64,000 nucleotides of DNA from Lepus europaeus (GCF_033115175.1 NC_084828.1:93993388-94057387), one strand, 5' to 3'. Positions 20,187 through 31,545 are shown, counted from the stretch's first letter. Notes: generated by a model not told the origin, from the letters alone. Numbers and translations: made by a program.

Positions 20187-21401
20187 CTGGCAGACTCCTG
20201 AATCAGGCCCAGGCTCTGCATGGATCCCAGGCCCTGCCACCCTCCTCTGTCTTGTTCTTTGCCCTGTGGGGAAGCAGGTGCCCTGGGGAGCTCTGGAACT
20301 CAGGCTGGTGGTGTGGTCCTGGGGTCTCTCTATGAGCTGCCCTTCCAGGAGGGCAGCCTGGTGAGGAGATGGCTCTACTGGCCCAGCACAGCGCCCCTTT
20401 AGTGGGATCACATGATTTTGGGTCACCCAAATTTGTCAGTCACAGAAAGAGTTCATCTGTAGCTCTGGGCTATAGATGGTCCACTGTCAATTCTTGGGCT
20501 TGGCTGTGTGTGTGTTGTGTCCACGCATCCGCTCTCACCCCCCCGTGCTGCAGCCGTGGTGCTGCCTTGGGTCTACGGTGCCCAGGGGCTGTAGAATGGC
20601 ATCAAGGCAACCCTGTGTGCCCTCCCCACCCTGCCGATGCGCTAAGGCAGTCCACCCAGCTGCTGGTCTGCATGCCATGTGTCGGGCAGACCTCTGGGGT
20701 GGCCCACCTGTCTCCCTCAAGGCCACTTAGCACCTTTCCCATGAGTTACCTTACTCAACTTGACAGCTGTGGTGTCAGGCTCCCCAGCCAACCCTTCCTA
20801 CTGGGGGTACATGCAAGGCTGGGGTACCGGCCACAGGGAGAGATCGCACCCTAGGGATTCCGTGATTACAGCTCAGACGCTTCTATAGGATGCATGGTTG
20901 GCGGACATGATTTTTACTATAAAACTGCCAATGATAGGCTGAACATATCTGAAAACAGCTGCTCCTGCTTTCAGAGTTGCACAGTGAGCACTATCGAGGC
21001 GGCACTGTTAGAACGCCCGAGGGCGTCCCTGGCAGTAGGACTTGAGGGCTGCACTGTGGATGATGCAGCGTCACGAGTAACCATGGACCCATCATTGAGG
21101 AACTGGGAGCTGCAGAGGCGAGAAGGGTCTGTGTTGTTTGCACATGAACCGGCTCCAGAGAGCCCTGGCACTGTGAGTCGTAAGAGCGTGGATTTGTAAA
21201 GCTAGCCAGCAATGGTGAATCTGACCATGAAGAACATGAAGAGGTGGTTCCTAGACCTAACAGGAAGAGATGAGGGCTGTATACCCTGAGAACTGCCTTG
21301 TGCCCTGAATGGACAATACATAAATATGTGAATGCCCCTTTATTGATCTGTAGAGCTCACATGGATCCATGAATTTTGTAATATGCTATAAAATTGAATT
21401 G
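20187..21401. other. Unique intergenic stretch
   Basis: GC-rich to 20880, then AT-richer. Open frames exist on both strands but none shows family motifs or splice sites. No repeat recognised. Confidence 0.45.
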
Positions 21402-21711
21402 TTTACGGGGCTGGCGCTGTGGTGTAGTGGGTAAAGCCACTGCCTGCAGCACTGGCATCCCATACGGGTGCTGGTTTGAGTCCTGGCTGCTCCATTTCTG
21501 ATCCAGCTCTCTGCCATGGCCTGGGAAAGCAGTAGAAGGTGGCCCGAGTGCTTGGGCCCCTGCACCCACATGGGAGACCTGAAGAAGCTCCTGGCCCCTG
21601 GCTTTGGATCTGCCCAGCTCTGGCCGTTGCAGCCATCTGGGGAGTGAACCAGTAGATGGAAAACTTCTCTCTTTCTCTCTCTCTCTGCCTCTGCCTTTCA
21701 AATAAATAAAT
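21402..21711 (+). mobile_element. CSINE, group A
   Basis: Head GGGGCTGGCGCTGTGGTGTAG, tail TTTCAAATAAATAAATAAAA. It joins tail-to-tail with the next fragment. Confidence 0.92.
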
Positions 21712-21761
21712 AAAAAAGATTTATTTATTTATTTAAAGTCAGAGTTGCGCAGAGAGAGGAG

Positions 21762-21798
<37 letters not shown>
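21712..21798 (-). mobile_element. CSINE tail fragment in inverted position
   Basis: AAGATTTATTTATTTATTTA AAGTCAGAGTTGCGCAGAG and (GA)n, then ends abruptly. Only the 3' end of the element is present. Confidence 0.8.
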
Positions 21799-21907
21799 TA
21801 AAACTGGGGAGGAGAGGTCAGAGTCAGGAGAAAAAGGAGATTGATGGGAAGTTATGTGGGTCAGACTCTCCTGAGACCAGGTGAACAGCCCTCATCAGAC
21901 TCCTGAG

Positions 21908-21909
21908 TT

Positions 21910-21946
<37 letters not shown>

Positions 21947-21966
21947 ATGTGTATGTATATATATGT
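21908..21966. repeat. (TA)n(TG)n microsatellite
   Basis: About ten TA units followed by about nine TG units and TATG variants, at the tail of the next SINE. Confidence 0.93.
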
Positions 21967-22228
21967 ATTTAAAAGCCAGAGTTACAGAGAGGCAGAGGCA
22001 GAGAGAGAGAGAGAGAGAGGCAGAGAGAGAGAAAGTTCATCTCTGCTGGTTCTGGCAGCAATGGCTGGAGCTGGGCCAATCCAAAGCCAGGAGCCAGGAG
22101 CTTCTTCCTGGTCTCCCACATGGGTTCAGGGGCCCAAGCCCTCTCTCAGGCCATAAGCAGGGAGCTGGATTACAAGTGGAACAGCCAGGCCTCAAACTGG
22201 AGCCTGCTATGCCACAGTGCCGGCCCCA
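21967..22228 (-). mobile_element. CSINE, group A, with core deletions
   Basis: Starts AAAAGCCAGAGTTACAGAG, ends TATGCCACAGTGCCGGCCCC. Lacks the CACTTGGGCCATC segment after GGGGCCCAAGCC and the CAGCACCCATATGGGATGC segment. Confidence 0.85.
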
Positions 22229-22317
22229 TAGACTCCCAAGTCTTAAACCAGGGCACTGCCCTGGGCTCCAGTCCCTCACCCCCACAGTCCATTTGTCACA
22301 TCCATTCAGTTCTGGTT

Positions 22318-22775
22318 GCCATGGAGCTTGTTAGTGGTCAGGGTTCTCCAGAGACACAGAATCAACAGCAGAGACATATTTACCCACCCACCCACCTACA
22401 CTGCACTGTGGGGATTACAGGGGTCAAGAAGTGTCACAGTTAACTGTCTGCAAGGCTGGGGACCCAGCAAAGCCCCCGGTGCACTTCAATCTGAGTCCCG
22501 GGGCCTGAGAGCCGGGAGCTGTGCTGAGGGCTGGAGACGTGTCTCAGCTCAGCGAGAGAGAGAGGGAATGTTCCTTTCTTCACCTTTTTGTTCTGTTTGG
22601 GACTTCAAGGGATTAGCGATGCCCACCCGCTTTGTAGAGGCCATCGCCTTCTGTCAGTCCCCTGATTCAAATGCTGGTCTTGTCTGGAAACACCTTCAGA
22701 GACTCAGAACAGAGAGACAGTGTGTTACCAGTTACCCGGACATCCCTTGGCCCTGTTGCTGTCATGGAAATTAAC
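22318..22775 (+). repeat. Old retroelement end, family uncertain
   Basis: Starts GTGGTCAGGGTTCTCCAGAG ACACAGAA and ends GTCATGGAAATTAACCA. These are the two ends of a widespread mammalian repeat, either an L1M 3' end or a MaLR-like element. The middle has CTGGGGACCCAGCAAAGCC and ATTCAAATGCTGGTCTTGTC. Confidence 0.55.
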
Positions 22776-23050
22776 CACTGGGGCAAGCATTCAGCTTAGC
22801 AATTAAGACACTGGGCTGGGACACTGCAACCCACAGCAGAGTGCCCGGGTTCAAGTCCCAGCCACAGTCCGGATTCCAGCTGCTGATGTGCTCCCTGGGA
22901 TGGCTCACGTACTTGGGTCCCTGCCCCTGACGTGGGAGACCTGGATGGGTCCCGACTCCAGGCTTCCATCAGGGCTCTGTGGACATCTGGGGAGTGAACC
23001 AGCAGACTGGACACTATCTGTCTTTCTGTCTCCTCAAATATGTAAAAAAA
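22776..23050 (+). mobile_element. CSINE, group C
   Basis: Head GGGGCAAGCATTCAGCTTAG CAATTAAGACACTG, GCCCGGGTTCAAGTCCC, tail CTCAAATATGTAAAAAAAATG. Confidence 0.9.
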
Positions 23051-23069
23051 ATGAACCATCAGAGAGCTA

Positions 23070-23092
23070 TTCTTTTATTTCTTTATCTATTT

Positions 23093-23137
<45 letters not shown>

Positions 23138-23205
23138 GGAGGAGAGAGAGAGAGAGAGAGGAGAGAGATCTGCCATCTGCTAGTTCACTCCCCAGATGGC
23201 TGGTG
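23070..23205 (-). mobile_element. CSINE tail half with expanded (GA)n
   Basis: Starts TTTATTTCTTTATCTATTTG, (GA)n at 23093-23168, then TTCACTCCCCAGATGGCTG, and stops. Confidence 0.85.
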
Positions 23206-23556
23206 CTGCGTCACACAGCTATGCCGACTGTCCTCTGCCCCTGCCTCGGCCGGTCCCATCTCCTCCCTCCTGGACCACTGCAGGAGATCCTCTCCAACTC
23301 TCGCCTCAGTCAGTGCTCCGTCCTCACGGCTTGCTGTGCCAGTTCCCAGGCCTTATGTTCTCCCTCTCAGAAGGACGTCACCTGCAGTCTGCTGGGCGAG
23401 GGGAGGCAGCAGTCCTCTGTGCCCCGTTTCTGGCTCCATGTTCCCTAGCCTCCTCTACCCCCTTGCAGAGGCGCCTCACACCACCACCGCGCCAGCTCCT
23501 TGTCAGTTCCGGGCATAATCAAGATTTGTTCTTTACTCCTCGTGGTTCAGGACAAG
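23206..23556. other. Unique intergenic stretch
   Basis: C-rich sequence with no recognised repeat or gene. Confidence 0.5.
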
Positions 23557-23941
23557 GTTTTTTTTTTTTTTTTTTAAAAATAATATATATATATTTTTAA
23601 ATTTTTATTTATTTATTTTTTTGACAGGCAGAGTGGATAGTGAGAGAGAGAGAGACAGAGAGAAAGGTCTTCCTTTTTGCTGTTGGTTCACCCTCCAATG
23701 GCCGCTGTGGCTGGCGCATCTCGCTGATCCGAAGCCAGGAGCCAGGTGCTTCTCCTGGTCTCCCATGCGGGTGCAGGGCCCAAGCACTTGGGCCATCCTC
23801 CACTGCCTTCCCGGGCCATAGCAGAGAGCTGGCCTGGAAGAGGGGCAACCAGGACAGAATCCGGCGCCCCAACCGGGACTACAACCCAGGGTGCCAGCGC
23901 CGCAAGGCAGAGGATTAGCCTGTTAAGCCACGGCGCCGGCC
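23557..23941 (-). mobile_element. CSINE, group B
   Basis: Long T tail with an inserted TATATATATA, GACAGGCAGAGTGGATAG, ends CCACGGCGCCGGCC. The flanks AGGACAAGGTTTTT and AAGACGAGGTTTTT are a decayed target-site duplication. Confidence 0.95.
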
Positions 23942-24073
23942 AAGACGAGGTTTTTTGTCATTGTTCTTTATTGGTTCTGCTACTTTGGTTTCCAGCTTCC
24001 AAAATGCTGTTGATGATCTCTCTCTGCTCTCTTTTTCCTTATGGATTTTTTTTTTTTTTTTAGAAGTGATTAG

Positions 24074-24431
24074 TGGGCTGCCGCTGTAGCTCAACAGGCT
24101 AATCCTCCTCCTTGTGGCGCAGGCACACCGGGTTCTAGTCCCGGTTGGGGCGCCGGAGTCTATCCCGGTTGCCCCTCTTCCAGGCCAGCTCTCTGCTATG
24201 GCCTGGGAAGGCAGTGGAGGATGGCCCAAGTCCTTGGCCCCTGAACCTCCATGGGAGACCAGGAGAAGCACCTGACTCCTGGCTTCGGATCAGCGCGATG
24301 CGCCGGCCGCAGTGCGCCGGCCGCAGCGGCCATTGGAGGGTGAACCAACGGCAAAGGAAGACATTTCTCTCTGTTTCTCTCTCTCTCACTATCCACTCTG
24401 CCTGTCAAAAAATAAATAAATAAATAAATAA
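24074..24431 (+). mobile_element. CSINE, group B, with 12-bp target-site duplication
   Basis: AGAAGTGATTAG lies at 24062-24073 and 24432-24443. It has a duplicated GCGCCGGCCGCAGT unit near 24300 and a tail of (AAAT)n. It lies 132 bp from an inverted copy of the same group. Confidence 0.97.
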
Positions 24432-24476
24432 AGAAGTGATTAGTTCGTTAAGTAGGATTACTGCCTCTCTCTCTCT

Positions 24477-24806
24477 TTTTTTAATTTATTTGAAAGAGTT
24501 ACAGAGAGAGGTAGAGCGAGAGTGTGAGAGAGAGGTCTTCCCTCCGCTAGTTCACTCCCCAAATGACTCCAATGGCCAGAGCTGGGCTGATCTGAAGCCA
24601 GGAGCCAGGAGCCAGGAGCCAGGAGCTTCTTCTGGGTCTCCCACATGGATGCAGGGGCACAAGGACTTGGGCCATCTTCTACTGCTTTCCCAGGCCATAG
24701 CAGAGAGCTGGATTGGAACTGGAGCAGCCAGGACTCGAACCGGCGCCCATGTGGGATGCCGGCACTGCAGGCCATGGCTTTCACCCGCTGTGCCACAGCA
24801 CTGGCT
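24477..24806 (-). mobile_element. CSINE, group A
   Basis: Starts TTTAATTTATTTGAAAGAG, carries a fourfold GAGCCAG repeat near 24595-24630, ends GCCACAGCACTGGCTCCCC. Confidence 0.92.
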
Positions 24807-24841
24807 CCCCTCCTTATGGATTTTTAATCTTAAAAAACAAG

Positions 24842-25160
24842 GGACCGGCATTGTGGCATACTGGGTTAACTTGTTGCCAGGGACACTGGCATCTCATATG
24901 GTGCTGGTTCCTGTCTCAGCTGCTTCACTTCTGATCCAGCTCCCTGCTAATGCGCCTGGGAAAACAGCGGAGGGTGGCTCAAGTGGTTGGGCCCCTGCCA
25001 CCCATGTGGGATACGCAGAAGAAGCTCCTGGCTCCTGACTTGGGCATGGCCTACCCATGGGTGTTGCGGCCATTTGGGGAGTGAACCAGCAGATGGAGGA
25101 TCTTTCTTTCTCTGTAACTTTGCCTTTCAAATAAATACATACATCTTCAAAAAAAAAAAT
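24842..25160 (+). mobile_element. CSINE, group A
   Basis: Head GGGACCGGCATTGTGGCATAC, tail TTTCAAATAAATACATACATC and A11. Confidence 0.92.
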
Positions 25161-25232
25161 GCAAGCAAAGATTCAGGAAGTAGTTGGAGATACATGTATG
25201 TGCCCACTGTGAAGTTGCCAGAATGGCTGCAT

Positions 25233-25563
25233 TTTTTTTGAAAGATTTATTTTATGTATTTGAAAGACAGAGTTACAGAGAGAGTTAGAGACACAGAGAG
25301 AGAGGTCTTCCATCCGCTGGTTCACTCCCCAGATGGCCGCAATGAGCAGAGCTGTGCCAATCTGAAGTCAGGAGCCAGGAGCTTCTTCTGAGTCTCCCAT
25401 GTGGGTGCAGGGGCCCAAGGACCTAGGCCATCTTCCATTGCTGCCCCAGGCCACAGCAGAGAGCTGGATCAGAAGTGGAGCAGCCAGGACTCGAATTGGC
25501 GTCCATATGGGATGCCAGTGCTTCAGGCCAGGGCTTTAACCCCCTGTGCCATAATGCCGGCCC
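25233..25563 (-). mobile_element. CSINE, group A
   Basis: Starts TTTTTTTTGAAAGATTTATT, ends CCATAATGCCGGCCCC. GGCTGCAT before and AGCTGCAT after are a likely short target-site duplication. Confidence 0.92.
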
Positions 25564-25571
25564 CAGCTGCA

Positions 25572-25893
25572 TATTTAAAAAATTATTTTATTTGAAAGGA
25601 AGAGAGAGAGACAGAGACACAGAGAGAAAGAGAGAGCAAGCGAGCAAACAAATGAGCTCTTCTCCCTGCTGGTTCACTCTCCAAATGCCTGCGGACTGGG
25701 CCAGGCCAAAGCCAGGAGCTAGGAACGCCATCTATGAGTTTCATGAGGGTGGCAGGAACCCAAGTACTTCAGCCATCACCTGCTGCCTCCCAGGGTCTGC
25801 ATTACAAAGCTGGAATGGAAGCTGGGACTTGAACCCAGGCACTTTGATATGGGATACAGGCAGCATAACCAGGAGGCCAAACACCCACTTCAG
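25572..25893 (-). mobile_element. CSINE, group C
   Basis: Starts AAAAAATTATTTTATTTGAA AGG, ends GGCCAAACACCCACTT. Confidence 0.85.
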
Positions 25894-25937
25894 AGTGCCA
25901 CAGTACCTGGCTGTAATGATGGAGTTTCTTCATCCTT

Positions 25938-25952
25938 CCAGTAGAGGGTGCA
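25938..25952 (+). promoter_or_regulatory. CTCF-like motif
   Basis: CCAGTAGAGGGTGCA matches CCASYAGRKGGCRSY at 13 of 15 positions, in a short unique stretch between SINEs. Confidence 0.35.
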
Positions 25953-26030
25953 CACTTGCTAGTGGCTTTTGTAGCCAATCGCTTCCTGGGTGTTTCACTG
26001 GTGGGAATACAGGCCGTATGCTTTGTTGTT

Positions 26031-26059
26031 GTTAAAGATTTATTTATTTATTTGATAGG

Positions 26060-26095
<36 letters not shown>

Positions 26096-26342
26096 CTTCC
26101 ATCTGCTGGTTTATTCCCAAAATAGCCACAATGGCCAGATCTGGGCTGATCTAAAGCTAGGAACCAGGATCCTCCTCTGGGTCTCCCACATGGGTGCAGG
26201 GACCCCCACACTTGGGCCATCCTCTGTTGCTATCCCAGGCGCATTATAATGGAGCTGGATCAGAAGTGGAGCAGCTGGGACTTGAACTGGCACCCATATG
26301 GGATGGTGGCAGCTTAACCTGCTTTGCCACAGCACCAGCCCC
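26031..26342 (-). mobile_element. CSINE, group A
   Basis: Starts TTAAAGATTTATTTATTTATTTG, (GA)n, ends GCCACAGCACCAGCCCC. AGGCCGTATGCTTTG and AGGCAGTCTGCTTTG flank it (13 of 15 identical), a target-site duplication. Confidence 0.93.
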
Positions 26343-26459
26343 AGGCAGTCTGCTTTGCACCAGGCAGGGTATAGGGACCTCTTTGCTCATCCCCTTTCTC
26401 CTTTGGCTGGAGTTTAAGAAGTGAAGCTGGCGACAGGGAGCTCCTGCCTCTATCTCACA

Positions 26460-26600
26460 CTGAAATGTGGCCCCATCTCTCTCCTGTTTGAAAAACTTCC
26501 CCGGCTCCCTATTGACACAGGAGAAGAAAGAAAATCTTGAGCCTACAATTTTAGGCTTCGCCCTCAGCCAGAGTTTACTTCCCTTGTGGACGAGACTGTA
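26460..26600 (+). repeat. L2 relic
   Basis: CTTCCCCGGCTCCCTATTGAC followed by AGGAGAAGAAAG...CTTGAGCCTAC tracks the L2 3' region (GGCTCCCCATTGCC...AGGATAAAG). Confidence 0.5.
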
Positions 26601-26806
26601 CTTGATGCATTAATTTTAACCAAACAAATTTCAGGACACCTGGAGACAGAAAGAGTCAGGAATTCCCTTTTGTTCTCTGTCCAATGCCAAGGCTAAAGCA
26701 GTGCTGAGCTGCCACCTGCAAGGCTGTCAGCCGCGTCTCACTGGATAACTTTCACGGCCAAGTCAGGAGCCCTGAGATGGCTGGGGCGGGGGCTCAGTGA
26801 TGGTGC

Positions 26807-26843
26807 ACGTGTGTGTGTGTGTGCGTGTGTGTGTGCATGTGTC
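26807..26843 (+). repeat. (TG)n microsatellite
   Basis: GTGTGTGTGTGTGCGTGTGT and variants. Confidence 0.93.
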
Positions 26844-27499
26844 TTCAGGCCTGCAGGCCCCAGTCTTGAGCCTCGGAGGGAATTTCCGGTGCACACTGCC
26901 AGCGACGAGGGGCAGAGTCCTTTCTTTGTATTCTTTCAGGGGCATAAATTGCAGCAAGTGATGAAATCTGTTCAGTTGCATTCACCACTAAATCACTTCG
27001 GACCACACAAGTGCTTGGCCAACGCAGCCCTGTTACGGCTAAGCCGAGGGGACAGCCTGCCCCCAGATGGATGAAGGAGCTGCCTGTCCGCGGGGAGCTG
27101 GCGGGATTTCCCATAAGGCTGGGGTTGGCGTCTGTTTCCGTCGTAGGGACAGTGGAGTGTGGATTGCTGTGACTGGCAGGCCTTGCTCACAAGGAGGCCC
27201 CCTTGCTTCATTGCCACATCAGAGAAAAAGGCCATCGTGCCCCCAGAGAGCTGTGGGCCCCGCGGCGAGCTCGCTAGGAACGGTGGAGAAAGGCGGGGAA
27301 GGGTCTTCGCCGCGTGTTTCCTGTGCACTTGTCCTCTTCCCCAGAACAAAGCACATCGGCTTCCTACCGCAACCACGAGGAGCGCCCCTCTCTCGCCAGC
27401 AAGGAACTACTTCCTCCCCTACTGTGGCTTCAGGGTGAGTCTGCTCCCTCTGCCCAGAACACCTGCTTTGGCTTCTCTGCTCCAGCGAGGGCCACCTCT

Positions 27500-27600
27500 T
27501 GGCGGTCCCCCTCCTGCAGAGCCTTTGCGTGGGTTGTTCTACCTGCCTGCCGCGTCCTCACCCCTGCTCCATGTCCCACGGCCCTCTTCCCATTCTGGCT
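27500..27600 (+). repeat. L2 relic
   Basis: CCTGCAGAGCCTTTGCGTGG then GTTCTACCTGCCTGCCGCG matches the L2 segment CAGGGCCTTTGCACATGCTG TTCCCTCTGCCTGG with typical decay. Confidence 0.5.
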
Positions 27601-28149
27601 CCCCCCCCCCCATCCCACCTCTGGTCATCCCGGTCCGTGCCCTCCACCCAGAGACCCCCAGAAGCCCGCCTGTAGCAGAGCACTTCGGCTTTGTCGCTTG
27701 TCGTGGTGACAGGGAGCGCACACCATGGAGCACCGTGGGTGTCTTGGGCTCCGGCTCAGCCACAGCTCGGCCTTGTCTGCAGCTGGTGTTCTGTGAAGTT
27801 GTTTATGTTCAACAGGAGAGCAGGAGAGCACGCGGCGAGGGCCAGGCCAGGCCCTGATGGCAGCGGCTGCCCCCGCCCCCTCCCGTTCTCACCGAGTCCC
27901 TGGTGCAGGGAACAGGAGCTGGAAGCGAGGGAGGTGGGCGGGTGCAGAGTACAAATGAACCCATGAAGTGTGTCTTCCTGGCAAATTCTTACTCCACATC
28001 CACGTGCAGAGGCAGAAGCCCCTCCTCTGGGGGGCCACGCTGACCACGGCAGGCAGCCCTCTGCCCTCCTGCGGCCTGCACACCCCACCGTGCTGTGAGC
28101 TCCAGGGAGCGGAGAGTCAGGGCAGACACTGCGAGCCAATGGAACTGAA

Positions 28150-28395
28150 TCCCCACCTCTCTGTTGCTGACCCAGCATCCTGCTAATGCCTCTGGGAGGC
28201 AGCAGATGATCACCCCTGGCCCCCACCTGGAGACCTGGATGGAGTTCCAGGCTCTTGACACTGGTCTGGCCCAACTCCCTCCGTTGTGGCCATTTGGGGA
28301 GTGAACCCAGCGGATGGAAGACCTCTCTCTCTCTGTCTCTCCCGCTCTTTCTGTAGCTCTGTATTTTCATGTAGCTCAAATAAATTAATCAACAC
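28150..28395 (+). mobile_element. CSINE, 5'-truncated
   Basis: Starts mid-element near CCCCACCTCTCTGTTGCTGAC, has CTGGGAGGCAGCAGATGATC and GGGGAGTGAACCCAGCGG, tail TCAAATAAATTAATC. Confidence 0.82.
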
Positions 28396-28865
28396 GGGAG
28401 AAAAGAGAGACTTCGCGGTGCGCGCACAGAGCCGGTGCCTAAGAACTCAGCACAGCTGACAGAGCCGTGGCAGCTGGGCTGGGCGGAGAGCACCTCTTTG
28501 GGCTGCAGAGTCTGGCCACCATCTCGTCTCGGGAGTCTGGGGCCTGCGGCCCGCAGGGTGAGAAAGAGTTAAGCAGGCGAGGGCCAGGCCGGGCAGCCAG
28601 AGGGTATGTTTGTGTGGCTGTGGTTGTCAGGTACAACTTCAGGCCCGAGGACTTTGGCCCCCATGCAGAGCCTCTGTGGTGTGGACTCCATCTGGGCTGG
28701 CTCCTCCTCAAAAAATCCCTAGTCCCTGCTGCCCGAGGCCCAGAGGAGGCTGGTGGAGGCTGGTGGGTGCCCGGAAGGACATGGGAAAGAGCAGTAAGAG
28801 CCCACACAGCTCCGGAGCAGGGGCTATGTTTAGGGGAGACAGGAGATGTCTCTGACTGGGCCTAG

Positions 28866-29010
28866 TCTTGCAGCAACCCCATTAATTATCACTCCTACTT
28901 TATAGATGAAGAAACAGAGGCACAGAGAGGTTAAGTAACTTGCCCAGGGACACACAGCAGCTGAGTGATGGAGGTGGGTTCAGACCTAGATCTATCTCCA
29001 GTCCTGGACC
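28866..29010 (-). repeat. MIR element
   Basis: TTTATAGATGAAGAAACAGA GGCACAGAGAGGTTAAGTAA CTTGCCCAGGGACACACAGC is a near-textbook reverse complement of MIR. Confidence 0.92.
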
Positions 29011-29316
29011 CTACACAGACTGTCCTCCCACAGTCCTCTGTGTGGCCTTGAGGGATTCTGTACGTTTGTGTTAAAAGTGCATTCAAAGAATCTCAGGACC
29101 AAGTGGCTCCTACCAATATTCTGGTGCTCAGAAAGTCAGGCAGGAGGCGGCTGCAGAGCAGCCAGGGGGGAGCAGTCCACGCTCGGCCCGCGTCAGAGGG
29201 GCCTGCGGGCCGCCTGTGCCGGTTCCCCGGGTCCCAGGTCTGCGCTGGTGGGGGCGGGGTGGGGTAGAGGACGTGGAAACTGAACTCCTGGCCTGCACCA
29301 CAGCTGCTTCTTGTGG

Positions 29317-29331
29317 CCGCCAGGGGGAGGT
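29317..29331 (+). promoter_or_regulatory. CTCF-like motif
   Basis: CCGCCAGGGGGAGGT matches the CTCF core at 13 of 15 positions, outside repeats. Confidence 0.35.
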
Positions 29332-29754
29332 GCTCCCCTGGGAACTGCGAGGCGGCGCGCCTCACCCTCTATGCCCCCGGCAGGGCACCTGACGTCCCAG
29401 GACTGCTTCCTGCTGCTGCCCCGCCCCCACCTCAGCTGCGCCCAGAGGAGGAGGAGGGGTCGCTGGTGAGCACCTGTGTGCGTGCTTGGCCTCTTCTCAC
29501 CAGGGGTGTGTGTGAGAGAGAGGGGGAGACTGATTTCACCCTCCACCTCGGTTCTCCCCCAGGAGAACTGTTCCCATGAGAGCCCCTGGCCCTCAGCCTG
29601 TGTCCGTAGCAAAGCCTATGTGGAAATGCCTGTTGGGTGTTCAGAAACTGATCTCTCCTCTTTCACATCTAATAATAGAAGGAGACCAGGGACTTCTCTA
29701 CCCGGTGTGATGACCGCCCATTTCAGTCCTCAACTTCCAGTCAACATGGCATGG

Positions 29755-30077
29755 GGGGCTGGCGCTGTGGCTTAGCAAGTAAAGCTGCTGCCTGTGGTGC
29801 CGGCATCCCATATGGGTGCCGGTTTGAATCCTGGCTGCTCCACTTCCGATCCAGCTCTCTGCGGTGGCCTGGGAAAGCAGTAGAAGATGGCCCAAGTCCT
29901 TGGGTCCCTGCACCTGCGTGGGAGACCCAGAGGAAGCTCCTGGCTCCTGCCTTCGGATCGGTACAGCTCCAGCTGTTGTGGCCATTTGGGGAGTGAACCA
30001 GTGGATGGACAATCTCTCTCTCTCCCTCTGCCCCTCTGTAACTCTGACTTACAAGTAAATAAATACAATCTTAAAAA
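29755..30077 (+). mobile_element. CSINE, group A
   Basis: Head GGGGCTGGCGCTGTGGCTTAG, near-intact promoter boxes (GGTTTGAATCC), tail CTTACAAGTAAATAAATAC. Confidence 0.93.
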
Positions 30078-30659
30078 AAGAAAAGAAAAGAAAACTGACC
30101 TGATAAAACTATGAAAAAAAGAAAAGAAAAGAAAAGAAAAGATGGCACAGGGATTCATGCGGCGCTGACCCTCTGTTCTCCCCAGCAAAAATCTGGAAAA
30201 CAGAACATAAAGGACTCACAGGAGAGCGGAGCTGGAGCCCGAACCCAGAGAGGAGAGCTCTGTGTGCCAGGAGCAGCCAAGGAGCCCAAGTAGGGGGGTC
30301 CAGGACCTGCTGCTCTGGGGTCTGGGACAGCAGGGCTGCCTGCAGCTGACGAACTCTGTGCCAGGCTCCAGGAAACCAGTGGCGAGGGGAGGCTCCCTCT
30401 GCTTGTGACGGGAGGAAGGAAAAGGGAAAACAGCTCTCTGTTGTGTACAGCCTGCAGCCTGAGATGTAGGCAGGTGAAAGAAGACAGGCTCTGGACCCGA
30501 GCTGAGGCCAGCCCCTCCAGCCACAGGCTTGCATCTGCAGTGTCCTCCTAGAGACAAGAGAGGGAGGCCCCGAAGTGCTGTCACAGGACTTGGTTTTCAG
30601 CTGGGCCTCAGGTCCCAGCTCAGGATAAGCAGAGAGAGAAAAACAGATGTAAAAACAAA
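30078..30659. other. Intergenic stretch after the SINE
   Basis: Two (GAAAA)n-like A-rich tracts (30078-30095, 30113-30141), then unique sequence. No gene recognised. Confidence 0.5.
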
Positions 30660-31440
30660 ACAAAGCAAAAAAAAAACGCTCCAACTCACTGTGAGGTTGT
30701 AAGCCAAAATCCATGTGAAATGTTTGATGGTAAGAAAAAAAAAGTCAATAAAATCAATATTTGGAATAGGAATTCACTCCAGATTAAATTTACTTTGTGA
30801 AAGGCTTCAAAAGAATTTAAAAAAATATAAAGGATGCTTAAAAGGCAAAGGTTTAAAGTCCACTGGAGATGAATAAGGAACAAAATGAGAACAAGGGAAT
30901 ATGGCAAGAACAAATTAGAAAGCTTAGACAAGTTTGATTATTAAAAATGAAAAGCTACAGTATGTAAAATAGACAGAAGACCAATGAGTTAGAAGATGGT
31001 ATTGAGGAATTCATACTCTCATATTACACAGGGGCAAAGATTGAAAATACAAAGGCATTTATGAGGGAGGGCGTGAACATATGTCCAGGAGGAGCGACAG
31101 AGGAACACAGTGAAGGCAATGACAGTGAAACAACACAGGAGCACGAAGAAATACTCAGGAAATCTCCCTGGGAAGTGTCAGAACGTCGAGGTAAAGAGGA
31201 AAACAAAACAAAACAACCCTACAGTAGACCAGAGGAAAAGGCATATTATTTAAAAAGTAACTTTTGTTCTCAGCAAAGTCAGGCCAGAGACAACAGAGAA
31301 TATCTTCCAGGACTTTTATACCCAGCTAACTTACAGCTAAAATTTAAGACCAAAAAAACAAAAAAACAAAAAAACAAAAAATATTTTGAGGTGGAACTCA
31401 GGCATTCCTAAAGATATAAAATACAGACTGTCACTGAAAA
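30660..31440 (+). mobile_element. Probable LINE-1-derived relic
   Basis: A-rich on the + strand, with segments like CAGAGAATATCTTCCAGGAC TTTTATACCCAGCTAACTTA that recall the 5'/ORF1-side region of old L1 families. No intact frame. Family not certain. Confidence 0.35.
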
Positions 31441-31545
31441 GGATTATTGTAGGATGTATATATTTTAGGATACACTTTTTTTTTTTTTTTTTTTTAAGGT
31501 CAAATAGTTCTCCAAGGCTTCTGTGGTTGCCAGCTTCCTGCAGCG

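Larger units (their letters stand above)
26343..28149. other. SINE-free GC-rich island with L2 relics
   Basis: About 1.8 kb. L2-like pieces at 26460-26600 and 27500-27600, and a (TG)n tract at 26807-26843. Long open frames (for example 27159-27857 on +) are proline/arginine-rich GC artefacts without family motifs. A run of ten C lies near 27601. Confidence 0.45.
28396..29754. other. SINE-free GC-rich island
   Basis: Holds a MIR at 28866-29010 and a CTCF-like motif at 29317-29331. No coding segment recognised. Confidence 0.45.

Noticed and set aside
27240..27330. Local CpG enrichment (possible CpG island)
   Set aside because: Only about 90 bp long with few CpGs; no promoter features beside it.
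27159..27857. 232-codon open frame (+)
   Set aside because: Proline/arginine-rich low-complexity translation across an L2 relic and a C run; no start context, splice sites or motifs.
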